Source: Gammaproteobacteria bacterium
GTDB taxonomy: Bacteria; Pseudomonadota; Gammaproteobacteria; UBA6429
NCBI GenBank assembly: GCA_003232015.1
Contig: QIKU01000188.1
Location: forward strand, 1-15,743
Direction of reading: 5' to 3'
Length of the DNA: 15,743 bases
In this document: positions 1 through 6,352 of the stretch, one piece after another
How the letters are laid out: every line of letters starts with the position of its first letter
How positions within the stretch are numbered: the stretch's first letter is position 1
The notes under the pieces: model-generated
The model's input: only the letters and a program-made list of their open reading frames with translations
Database searches by the model: none
What the model was told of the DNA's origin: nothing
Translations under genes and position numbers: made by a program

Positions 1-1
1 T

Positions 2-445
2 GTATTAACTATTGGTCTGGGTACATATTCCTGGCTGAGCCCTGCCCTGGGGCAACAGTTGCAGTTAAAACACCGAACCTTTACAGGGTACTTAATCGGC
101 AGTTTTGTTATATTCTTTATCGGTATTTTAAACGGATCGCTTACTTCCGGAACAGGGCTATTCGTCACACTCTGGCTTGTTTACTGGTTTGGTCTGGACT
201 ATAAGTCAGCGGTTGCTTATACATTGATTCTGGTGGGCTTATTCTGGAATGGTAGCGGGGCATTAACATTGGTGTTGCAAACGGAGGTGCGTTGGGACTG
301 GATACCGGTACTACTGGTTGGTTCCTTTTTTGGGGGGTATGTCGGAGCCCATTTGTCGATCGTTAAATCCAATAAAATAATTAAACGCACATTTGAGGTT
401 GTGACCATTCTGGTCGGTATAAAATTAATATCAGGCGTGTTGTAG
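2..445 (+). CDS. TauE/SafE-family membrane permease, C-terminal part (5' end outside window)
   Basis: The reading frame is open from the first bases of the window and ends with TAG at 443-445. About 147 C-terminal residues are present and the start lies upstream of the window. The protein is very hydrophobic, with about four membrane segments. A segment near the window edge contains GLGTYSWLSP, followed by NGSLTSGTGLFVTLWLVYWFGLD, a glycine-rich membrane segment followed by short loops, and a final GGYVGAHLSIV segment near the C-terminus. The pattern GxxxGAxLS near the end is typical of the sulfite exporter TauE/SafE (DUF81) family, inner-membrane carriers thought to move small sulfur-containing or organic anions. 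The substrate cannot be told from this fragment. A hairpin repeat follows 20 bases after the stop. Family call fairly sure; substrate unknown. Confidence 0.75.
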   Translation, partial: VLTIGLGTYSWLSPALGQQLQLKHRTFTGYLIGSFVIFFIGILNGSLTSGTGLFVTLWLVYWFGLDYKSAVAYTLILVGLFWNGSGALTLVLQTEVRWDWIPVLLVGSFFGGYVGAHLSIVKSNKIIKRTFEVVTILVGIKLISGVL

Positions 446-463
446 ATATCTTTTAATCTAGAT

Positions 464-549
464 TTCCCACCCGTTGGCGGCGAGCACAAAAGCGTTGGGC
501 TATCCAAAGGGGAGAAGCGGAGTCCCCCCCCTTTGATGATATATAATTG
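464..549 (+). repeat. Dispersed intergenic hairpin repeat, copy A
   Basis: This lies between two convergent genes. Bases 477-499 match 14390-14412 at 22 of 23 positions. A perfect 8-bp inverted repeat CAAAGGGG/CCCCTTTG (505-512 and 528-535) forms a strong hairpin. The last 17 bases (533-549) recur exactly, inverted, at 2623-2639. It could work as a bidirectional terminator or 3'-end stabiliser, although no clean U-run follows the stem. It is a member of a repeat family with copies at 2623-2812 and 14377-14460. Confidence 0.75.
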
Positions 550-576
550 TTTCAGCGCTTACTTTCAGGCTGGAGG

Positions 577-906
577 TCAGTTTTGGGGATCAACACACTT
601 GTAAACATAAAAGGTTTGTTTTCCCATTTTTATCGGTGAGGCGGCAACCACCGTGTCACCATTGAGATCCGGGGCTGCATTTCGTGCCAGCCGTTGTAGC
701 TCTTTTGCGACTTCCGTTTTATTGCGCTCAATACCGGCTACTTTGTCGCGTACCGAAACCGTTGCCTTGCCTTTTTTAACACAACTGTTAATTTCATACG
801 GTTCCAGCACCCGTACTTTTTCACCCCGTTGTGATAGTGGTGCCCAGGTGCAGGCTAGCTGGAAGAAAGTACTAGCGAACAGGGTGATAAGTAAAATTCG
901 GGGCAT
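577..906 (-). CDS. DUF4156-type small lipoprotein
   Basis: This is a 109-residue protein starting at ATG 904-906, with a purine-rich GAGAG about 10 bases upstream as ribosome binding site. The N-terminus is a hydrophobic signal peptide (residues 2-18) followed by Cys19 in QLAC. This resembles a lipobox, although Gln at -3 is atypical. The mature part carries EKVRVLEPYEINSC, a VSVRDKVAGIER segment, a VAKELQRLARNAA helix and a GDTVVAASPI strand, and ends in a conserved TFYVYKC. This order is what I know from the DUF4156 family of proteobacterial lipoproteins, which has no established function. Two further cysteines (about 42 and 104) could form a disulfide in the periplasm. It is preceded by an 82-base gap from the DUF393 gene and is probably transcribed on its own. 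Confidence 0.75.
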   Translation of the reverse strand: MPRILLITLFASTFFQLACTWAPLSQRGEKVRVLEPYEINSCVKKGKATVSVRDKVAGIERNKTEVAKELQRLARNAAPDLNGDTVVAASPIKMGKQTFYVYKCVDPQN

Positions 907-988
907 TTTGGTACGCTCTCAAGGGTAAATAGTTGGCTAAATATTACAGAAAAATTTGTGTATTGAAAAGAACAATAGCCAATAATAT

Positions 989-1396
989 TTAAAAATCAGT
1001 GTTTTCTGAGCGCCCCAGATTATTAATTTTAGTTTTGCCCAGGAGCTTCAGAAGTAAATGGCGGAAAAAACGTAAAACAGGGTAAAGGTAAGTCGAAAGA
1101 AATTTTGATTTAAACAACCCATAGTTAAGGCGGTTGAGCATGCCTGAACGAGTGCTGATTAAGGCCAGTTTATGGATTGCATCTGCACCGGAATAAAAGT
1201 TATTTTCTATTTTTAAAACCATGCCTTCATCTATGTCCAGTCCCTGGCGGGTGACTTCATCCATTACAGCTGAATTTTCGCGTGCATTGACTATTTTAAG
1301 CTGCCCAACCGTTTTTTTAATTTGTATGATCTGACAATAATAGCGACAGACAGGGCAGCTTTTATCGTAGATTAACAGTATTTCGTTTTGACTCAT
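989..1396 (-). CDS. DCC/DUF393-family thiol-disulfide protein
   Basis: This is a 135-residue protein opening with a beta strand ILLIYD and then KSCPVC, so Asp11 and the CxxC pair Cys14/Cys17 are in the positions expected for the DCC family (DUF393, YuxK-like). These are small thioredoxin-fold proteins inferred to handle thiol-disulfide exchange. The C-terminal third (from about residue 90) is rich in Tyr, Leu, Phe and basic residues (LSTYLYPVLRFFRHLLLKLLGK), typical of the family and possibly membrane-associating. The start at 1396 lies 27 bases after the stop of the HTTM gene, so the two are almost certainly cotranscribed. DCC proteins are often encoded beside HTTM proteins, which suggests they act as redox partners, but no direct partner is proven. 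No signal peptide is seen, so it should face the cytoplasm. Confidence 0.85.
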   Translation of the reverse strand: MSQNEILLIYDKSCPVCRYYCQIIQIKKTVGQLKIVNARENSAVMDEVTRQGLDIDEGMVLKIENNFYSGADAIHKLALISTRSGMLNRLNYGLFKSKFLSTYLYPVLRFFRHLLLKLLGKTKINNLGRSENTDF

Positions 1397-1423
1397 AAAC
1401 GCTGCAACGATTGGGTAGAATAC

Positions 1424-2113
1424 TTACAGTGTAGCGAAAACTCGTTGTTGAAACCAGAGCAGGGCAGGGTAGGCGGTAATCCATATCCAGAAGAATCGGT
1501 TTAGCCCAAAAAAACACGCATTCGAAAAATGAAAGCTGGCAGTAATAGCCAGTGCAATATACAGGCTGGTCGTTGACAGTAATGCAAACGGAAAGAGTAA
1601 TTCAAAAAGCATTACCCCCCATGACATAAAAAAAAGTAACCGGGGTGATGCTGCCCAGCGCCGAAGTGACTTGCTAACCGGGTAAGCAGAAAACTGAAAA
1701 ACATCACATAAGGCGCGGCCACTGCGCCAGTCGGGATTTACAATTTTTACCCAGCCAGAAATAAAATAAGATAAAATCAGTTGCAGGGCAAGGTAACCAA
1801 AGGCCACTTCCTGCCAGTAGCGAGTTGGGGCAATGAGTGCTAACCACAAGCAAAGTAGAACCAGCAAACTCATACGATCTGCGCCACCGTTATAAGGCCC
1901 CTGAAAACGGTGTAAAATGGCGAGCCCAAATAACAATAACAAGCTGGTTACCCAGATAGTCTGAAAGCCGATAATCAGCAGGATGGCCAATAGTAGCCTG
2001 GCTAAAAACAAGCGGCGCTCATTAGCAAAGGACACTATATGCTCAATGCTTTGCTGGGCAAAGGCAAAGCCCAGTAAAATTTCGGTCAGGCGGATGGCTG
2101 TATCAAAATCCAT
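1424..2113 (-). CDS. HTTM-family (vitamin K-dependent carboxylase-like) membrane protein
   Basis: This is a 229-residue polytopic membrane protein with about six hydrophobic segments. Family hallmarks are HRFQGPYNGGADRM (about 68-81), YFISGWVKIVNPDW (116-129) followed by RSGRAL, FHFSNACFFGLNRF (194-207) and a final AYPALLW. From memory, the second motif lines up with YFIAGVKK of human gamma-glutamyl carboxylase, placing Lys123 opposite the catalytic base Lys218. That alignment is made by eye and needs one gap nearby. The protein lacks the large lumenal domain of the eukaryotic enzyme and is short for an HTTM protein, so it may be a minimal catalytic core. The gene starts at ATG 2111-2113, 14 bases after the stop of the 144-residue gene, and is followed by the DCC gene. 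Substrate and reaction are unknown. Confidence 0.8.
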   Translation of the reverse strand: MDFDTAIRLTEILLGFAFAQQSIEHIVSFANERRLFLARLLLAILLIIGFQTIWVTSLLLLFGLAILHRFQGPYNGGADRMSLLVLLCLWLALIAPTRYWQEVAFGYLALQLILSYFISGWVKIVNPDWRSGRALCDVFQFSAYPVSKSLRRWAASPRLLFFMSWGVMLFELLFPFALLSTTSLYIALAITASFHFSNACFFGLNRFFWIWITAYPALLWFQQRVFATL

Positions 2114-2127
2114 TTTGTGTCATTCCA

Positions 2128-2562
2128 TTATAATGCCTGTATACGCGACTGAAAGACAATATCATGCCGGAGTTTCTCACCTTGCCGCTGTACCAGCTCT
2201 AATCGAAATTGCAGATAGTGTTCTTCCAGGGATAGAGTTGCCGATAATTCCTGGCTAATACGCTTTAATATTTCATCTTCACTGTGTTGGCGTATCAAGG
2301 GTTGAGTCTGTTGCGCGATAATACGTTCAGCACAGCTCATCACAAACAGCGACTCATTCCACCCTGGGTTCCAGAGCATTCGCTTTAGCATTTGTTTAAA
2401 CGTAATATTATCCGGGCGTGGTCTGAACGTTTGCCATTGCTGAGGTGTTTCATCCTTTGTATTCAGCAACGCAAACTGAATGCGTGGTGAGGGTGCGATC
2501 ACATCGAAAAAATTCCAGGAAGGTAACAGTGCCGGCAACAGAAGTTTTAATGTATGTAACAT
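2128..2562 (-). CDS. Unrecognised 144-residue protein, first gene of the HTTM/DCC operon
   Basis: The start ATG (2560-2562) lies inside an 18-bp perfect palindrome, and no good ribosome binding site precedes it. The N-terminus MLHTLKLLLPALLPSWNFFD has a hydrophobic stretch and an LLPSWNFFD motif, then APSPRIQFALL, WQTFRPRPDN, a tryptophan-containing MLWNPGWNESLFVMSCAERI segment, and a C-terminal amphipathic part (HYLQFRLELVQRQGE). I do not recognise a named domain. From memory, small proteins with PSWxFFD and WNPxWNExL signatures accompany HTTM genes, so it is probably a dedicated partner, but this rests on context. The stop is 14 bases before the HTTM start, giving a tight operon. It is likely cytoplasmic or peripheral to the membrane, since the N-terminal hydrophobic stretch is short and has no clear cleavage site. 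Confidence 0.7.
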   Translation of the reverse strand: MLHTLKLLLPALLPSWNFFDVIAPSPRIQFALLNTKDETPQQWQTFRPRPDNITFKQMLKRMLWNPGWNESLFVMSCAERIIAQQTQPLIRQHSEDEILKRISQELSATLSLEEHYLQFRLELVQRQGEKLRHDIVFQSRIQAL

Positions 2563-2576
2563 ATTTTAAAATATGT
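2559..2576. repeat. 18-bp perfect palindrome over a start codon
   Basis: ACATATTTTAAAATATGT reads the same on both strands. It contains the ATG of the 144-residue gene on the minus strand. It could be an operator or a weak RNA stem hiding the start. It is AT-only apart from the two outer C/G pairs, so chance remains possible. Confidence 0.5.
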
Positions 2577-2622
2577 ACCTTAATTATTATCGCTGTAAAA
2601 TAAAAAGATAAGCCAGCCAGAT

Positions 2623-2812
2623 CAATTATATATCATCAACGGGGTGAGCTCCTCTTTTCCCCGCATAAAAATATGCCGTTCATCAACATGTCTGCTATGA
2701 AGTGCATGAAACAATGGAGTTCGCAATACTGTGAGAGAAAAGGATAAAAAAGAGGAGTAGCGAAGCTTTCCCCTTTGGCTGTCAGCGGAGAGGATACCCC
2801 GCTGACGATATA
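2623..2812. repeat. Composite repeat region, copy C, with inverted ends
   Basis: This fills the 267-base gap between rpiA and the 144-residue gene, which holds no gene. The left end (2623-2660) is an inverted relative of copy A: 2623-2639 is the exact reverse complement of 533-549 and the similarity runs on for about 40 bases. The right end (2744-2806) resembles the hairpin part of copies A and B (AAAGAGGAGTAGCG, then CCCCTTTGG and GTCAGCGG). The two ends carry an exact 10-bp inverted repeat, CTCCTCTTTT (2649-2658) and AAAAGAGGAG (2748-2757). At the right margin GTCAGCGG/CCGCTGAC (2781-2788, 2799-2806) makes a stable hairpin 24 bases beyond the rpiA stop. No transposase is present. The layout resembles a miniature element or two repeats in opposite orientation. 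Confidence 0.6.
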
Positions 2813-2829
2813 GACTGATTTTTGGCTTA

Positions 2830-3486
2830 TTAATCTAAAACTTTAACTCCATCTTTCCCACCCAGCAACAAAACATCAGCCGGTTTAATGGCAAATAGCC
2901 CATTGGTTACCACACCGGTAATATTATTGAGTTTTTGCTCTAGTACAGTGGGTTCCATAATTTCCATGTTATGTACATCAAGGATCACATTGCCGTTATC
3001 GGTTGTGAAGCCATCACGTAAAACAGGCTCACCACCGAGTTTTGCAATTTCGCGTGCTACAAAACTACGTGCCATGGGAATAACTTCAATCGGTAAGGGG
3101 AATTTACCTAAAATATCAACCAGCTTGGAATCATCTGCAATACAAACAAACTTTCGGCTGGCTGCCGCCACAATTTTTTCTCGGGTAAGTGCGCCGCCGC
3201 CACCTTTTACCAGGTGAAGGTGACGGTTGGTTTCATCTGCGCCATCAATATAAACGGAGATTTCGCTGACGTTATTTAAGTCAAATACTTCAATACCATG
3301 GCCTTTTAAACGATCGGCGCTAGCAACTGAACTGGCTACTGTGCCATCAATTTTATGTTTGATTTTAGCCAGTTCATCAATAAAAAAGTTGGCTGTCGAG
3401 CCGGTGCCTACGCCAATAATGGTGCCGGCCTCTACATAGTCGATAGCCGCTTTTGCAACGGCTTGTTTCATTTCATCTTGAGTCAT
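2830..3486 (-). CDS. rpiA: Ribose-5-phosphate isomerase A
   Basis: RpiA interconverts ribose 5-phosphate and ribulose 5-phosphate in the non-oxidative pentose phosphate pathway in the cytoplasm. I chose ATG 3484-3486 ([11 protein letters not shown]) because GGAGAA lies 8 bases upstream and the result is 218 residues, against 219 in Escherichia coli. An in-frame start 39 codons further up would add an unrelated tail. Motifs: phosphate-binding GVGTGST (25-31), DGADE (81-85) and [11 protein letters not shown] (94-104). Asp81, Asp84, Lys94 and Glu103 fall at the same numbers as the active-site residues known for the E. coli enzyme. The gene is divergent from ilvA across about 140 bases, an arrangement also known in Pseudomonas. 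A repeat-derived hairpin lies just past its stop. All key residues are present. Confidence 0.97.
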   Translation of the reverse strand: MTQDEMKQAVAKAAIDYVEAGTIIGVGTGSTANFFIDELAKIKHKIDGTVASSVASADRLKGHGIEVFDLNNVSEISVYIDGADETNRHLHLVKGGGGALTREKIVAAASRKFVCIADDSKLVDILGKFPLPIEVIPMARSFVAREIAKLGGEPVLRDGFTTDNGNVILDVHNMEIMEPTVLEQKLNNITGVVTNGLFAIKPADVLLLGGKDGVKVLD

Positions 3487-3558
3487 CTTATTCTTCTCCG
3501 CATTATTCTGTATTTGTGTCCTAATTCTGAAACGAGGTCTTAAAAGTGACGAAAAACA

Positions 3559-3587
3559 TTGTTGATTAGGAAAACCACCATTATAGT
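3559..3587 (+). promoter_or_regulatory. Candidate sigma70 promoter of ilvA
   Basis: TTGTTG (3559-3564) and TATAGT (3582-3587) are separated by 17 bases. Transcription would begin near 3594, leaving a leader of about 30 bases. The -10 box is good and the -35 box is weak. With so short a leader there is no room for a leader-peptide attenuator, so control is more likely allosteric. Confidence 0.4.
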
Positions 3588-3626
3588 AAGCATTGACACT
3601 CATGTCCTGTATTGAAGAAAGAATTT

Positions 3627-5147
3627 ATGCATAAAGAAATAATAAAAATGGTTGAACGGATTGAGCGAGCCTCGGTTTATGAGGTTGCAGCTAAATCACC
3701 ACTGGAGTTGGCTGCAAAATTATCCCGGCGGCTTGATAATCAGGTGTTTTTAAAACGAGAAGACACACAACAGGTTTTTTCCTTTAAGTTGCGCGGTGCA
3801 TATAACAAAATTCGACAATTGAGTGAGGAAGAACGCAGTCGTGGGGTGATAACAGCTTCGGCTGGAAACCATGCGCAGGGCGTGGCGCTGGCGGCGCAAA
3901 AGCTGCAAATACCGGCAGTGATCGTTATGCCAAAAACAACACCGGACATAAAAGTAAGATCTGTACGTGACCTTGGTGGCGATGTTGTTTTGCACGGCAA
4001 TACGTATGATGATGCCTATCTTAAGGCGCGGGAATTAGCGAGCAAGAACAGTCAGGTTTTTGTGCATCCATATGATGATTTAGATGTGATTGCGGGGCAG
4101 GGAACCATTGCAAAAGAATTACTCGATCAATGCGATTCAATGGATATGGTTTTTATTCCTGTTGGTGGTGGCGGGTTGATTGCCGGTGTTGGTGCGTATT
4201 TAAAAGCAAAAAATCCGGCGATTAAAATTATTGCAGTGGAGCCGGAAGACGCAGCTTGTCTGGATATTGCGATGACCTCAGGCGAACGCCAGATTCTTGA
4301 ACAAGTGGGTATTTTTGCTGACGGTGTTGCGGTACGACAGATTGGTGAACAAACCTTTAGCATCGCAAAACAGTGCGTAGATGTGGTTTTAACTGTAAAC
4401 ACCGATGCCATTTGTGCTGCGATTAAAGATATTTTTGATGATACGCGCACCATTGCTGAACCTGCCGGCGCACTGGCGGTTGCCGGAATAAAGCAATATT
4501 TAGAAACGCATACTATGGTGGGCAAAAATTTTGTTGCTATAGTAAGTGGTGCAAATATTAATTTTGACCGGCTTCGGCATGTCGCGGAGCGAGCGGAATT
4601 TGGTGAGCAACGCGAAGCTATTTTGGCGGTGACGATTGCAGAAACCCCAGGTAGTTTTCGTGCTTTTTGTAAAGTTCTGGGGCAGCACGGTATTACCGAG
4701 TTTAATTATCGTTATGCAAACAATCATCAGGCGCATATTTTTGTTGGTGTAAAGCTGGAACAGGGTGAAAAAGATAAAAAAGCATTGATATCGCTACTCG
4801 AATCAAAAAATTACCCGGTTATTGATATGACTAACAATGAAATGGCGAAAATTCATATTCGTTATATGGTGGGTGGTCATAGCCAGTCTTTGAGTAATGA
4901 ACGCTTGTATCGTTTTCAATTTCCGGAACGTCCAGGTGCATTATTGCGTTTTCTGGATCGCATGGGTGAGGACTGGAATATAAGTTTGTTCCATTATCGT
5001 AACCACGGTGCAGCCTATGGACGGATCCTGGTTGGGATTCAGGTTCCGGAAGACCAACAAGTACAATTTAAGGAATTTTTAGATAAAATACAGTATCCCT
5101 ACTGGGATGAGTCAGATAATCCTGCATTTGAACTTTTTTTAAGCTAA
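3627..5147 (+). CDS. ilvA: Threonine ammonia-lyase (biosynthetic threonine deaminase)
   Basis: This PLP enzyme converts threonine to 2-oxobutanoate and ammonia, the first committed step of isoleucine synthesis. I chose ATG 3627-3629 (506 residues) because GAAGAAAG lies about 8 bases upstream and the length fits Pseudomonas and E. coli IlvA (about 504-514). A TTG five codons earlier and an ATG seven codons later are alternatives. PLP-binding Lys54 is in SFKLRGAYNK, with SAGNHAQG at 78-85 and the phosphate-binding glycine loop VGGGGLIAG at about 179-187. From about residue 328 come two ACT-like regulatory repeats (AILAVTIAETPGSFRAF, then YRFQFPERPGALLRFL), which bind isoleucine and valine in the characterised enzyme. 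The long form therefore points to the feedback-regulated biosynthetic enzyme, not the short catabolic TdcB type. No branched-chain synthesis partner lies next to it. Confidence 0.96.
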   Translation: MHKEIIKMVERIERASVYEVAAKSPLELAAKLSRRLDNQVFLKREDTQQVFSFKLRGAYNKIRQLSEEERSRGVITASAGNHAQGVALAAQKLQIPAVIVMPKTTPDIKVRSVRDLGGDVVLHGNTYDDAYLKARELASKNSQVFVHPYDDLDVIAGQGTIAKELLDQCDSMDMVFIPVGGGGLIAGVGAYLKAKNPAIKIIAVEPEDAACLDIAMTSGERQILEQVGIFADGVAVRQIGEQTFSIAKQCVDVVLTVNTDAICAAIKDIFDDTRTIAEPAGALAVAGIKQYLETHTMVGKNFVAIVSGANINFDRLRHVAERAEFGEQREAILAVTIAETPGSFRAFCKVLGQHGITEFNYRYANNHQAHIFVGVKLEQGEKDKKALISLLESKNYPVIDMTNNEMAKIHIRYMVGGHSQSLSNERLYRFQFPERPGALLRFLDRMGEDWNISLFHYRNHGAAYGRILVGIQVPEDQQVQFKEFLDKIQYPYWDESDNPAFELFLS

Positions 5148-5180
5148 AAACATTATTTTCAATAAAAAGCCGTTATCACT

Positions 5181-5216
5181 ATATGTAGCCTGGATGCCGC
5201 TCAGCGGAACCCGGGA
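5181..5216. repeat. Dispersed palindromic repeat (GTAGCCTGGATG type)
   Basis: The stretch begins ATATGTAGCCTGGATG, has CCGC/GCGG arms around a tiny loop and ends in CCCGGGAT. This GTAGCCTGGATG...CGGAA-CCGGGAT pattern is a common dispersed intergenic palindrome in many proteobacteria, known to me from memory. Its first 11 bases after position 5181 (TATGTAGCCTG) recur inverted at 14450-14460. It lies between convergent ilvA and the H1-like gene. Confidence 0.6.
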
Positions 5217-5270
5217 TATTTGCGCATTATTCCCCGCATTTCATTTCATCCGAGCTGCAAATTTTTAAAT

Positions 5271-5300
5271 AAAAAAAACCTGTATCACTACAGGCTTTTT
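5271..5300. terminator. Bidirectional rho-independent terminator
   Basis: Stem CCTGTA (5279-5284), loop TCAC, stem TACAGG (5289-5294). It is preceded by eight A and followed by CTTTTT, so a U-run follows the stem on both strands. It can end ilvA transcripts from the left and those of the H1-like gene from the right. Confidence 0.85.
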
Positions 5301-5337
5301 AATTTTAAAGCTTTAAAACGCTTATTTACGTTGCCGT

Positions 5338-5622
5338 TTATTTGCGTTTCTTAGCCGCTTTCTTTTTAGCCTTTTTCTTGGCTACTTTCTTTTTAGCCTT
5401 TTTCTTGGCTACTTTCTTTTTAGCCTTTTTCTTAGCTACTTTCTTTTTAGCCTTTTTCTTAGCCACTTTCTTTTTGGCTTTTTTCTTGGCTACTTTCTTC
5501 TTAGCTACTTTCTTCTTAGCTACTTTCTTTTTAGTTTTTTTCTTAACTACTTTCTTATTAGCTTTCTTTTTGGTTACTTTTTTCTTTGCAACCTTCTTCT
5601 TTGCTTTCTTTTTTGCTGCCAT
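5338..5622 (-). CDS. Histone H1-like lysine-rich DNA-binding protein
   Basis: This 94-residue protein is 59 Lys by my count (63%), with Ala and Val making up most of the rest and no acidic or aromatic residue. From residue 44 to 88 there are five exact tandem copies of the nonapeptide VAKKKAKKK, encoded by a 27-bp DNA repeat at 5359-5493. The N-terminal half has looser variants. Such tails occur in bacterial H1-like proteins (AlgP/HctB-like), which bind DNA without sequence specificity and may condense the nucleoid or influence transcription. The start (5620-5622) has AGGAGA about 9 bases upstream. A TATACT box at 5660-5665 on the same strand is a plausible -10, and the terminator at 5271-5300 ends the transcript. 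The repeats make length variation between strains likely. The family is clear from composition, the exact role is not. Confidence 0.85.
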   Translation of the reverse strand: MAAKKKAKKKVAKKKVTKKKANKKVVKKKTKKKVAKKKVAKKKVAKKKAKKKVAKKKAKKKVAKKKAKKKVAKKKAKKKVAKKKAKKKAAKKRK

Positions 5623-5639
5623 CTTTACGATCTCCTAAG

Positions 5640-6352
5640 TGAGCACTGATTCGAAAGAGAGTATAGCTAAGTTATATTAAAATGCTAGTAATGTTTATAG
5701 TTTTTCGTTGTTAAGCATTGTTATTACAGGTTTTTGTTGTTTTCACGCACAATATTATAAATTTTTTGTTAAAAGTATTTATTTTTGTCTTAAATAACTT
5801 TTTTAAACGTAATTTTTCGTCATTAAATTTAAATAACTTTAATTTTTTATTATTTTTTGTTGAATTAAGTTTTTTTTGCCAATAAAGTAAAAATAGTTAT
5901 GCTTTTATAAACATTTTGCATAGAAATTTATGGAAAAAGTTAGAAATTGCTTTTTAACACTTATTTTTTTATTCAAATTAAACAAATTTTTGACTCAAAA
6001 AGTCCTTTTAATACCGTATTTTTATAAATGTACGCATAATCTTATCTATTTCAGCCTTTATTCATTGAATCTATGTGTTTGAAAGTCATTGTTTGTATAA
6101 AAAAGTTTGTTATTCTTTTTATTAACGGTCTTTTTGTTCAAAAAATTGTGTTGTGGTTTTATTTTTAATTATTTATTTTTAGTATTTGAAAAATACTAGT
6201 GCTGAAAATGTTTTTACGAATAAATTTTTGTGAATTAAAGCAAAATTTTTATAAATTTGAACAATAAATGTGAGACATTTTTTTAATATGTTATTAGAGG
6301 TGTGTTAGAAGGGTTTTAACAAGCGCAAATATAAGTTAACTAGAGTATCGTT
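5640..6352. other. Long extremely AT-rich noncoding region with many A/T tracts
   Basis: I see no gene in these about 710 bases. By my count bases 5761-6000 contain 38 G or C in 240 (16%), far below the flanking genes. Runs of five to eight T or A recur every 10-20 bases, the pattern of intrinsically curved or nucleoid-protein-binding DNA. The end nearest the H1-like gene holds its probable promoter (TATACT at 5660-5665, minus strand). At 6342-6359 a 6-bp hairpin overlaps the fau stop but has no U-run. Confidence 0.7.

Noticed and set aside
3487..3603. 39-residue N-terminal extension of rpiA
   Set aside because: The extension does not resemble RpiA, whereas the internal ATG at 3486 has GGAGAA upstream and gives the standard length.
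5342..5638. Plus-strand frame of 98 codons rich in Phe, Leu and Ala
   Set aside because: It is the antisense shadow of the lysine-rich H1-like gene: AAA-rich codons read backward give TTT. The strand is decided by the good ribosome binding site and the terminator on the minus strand.
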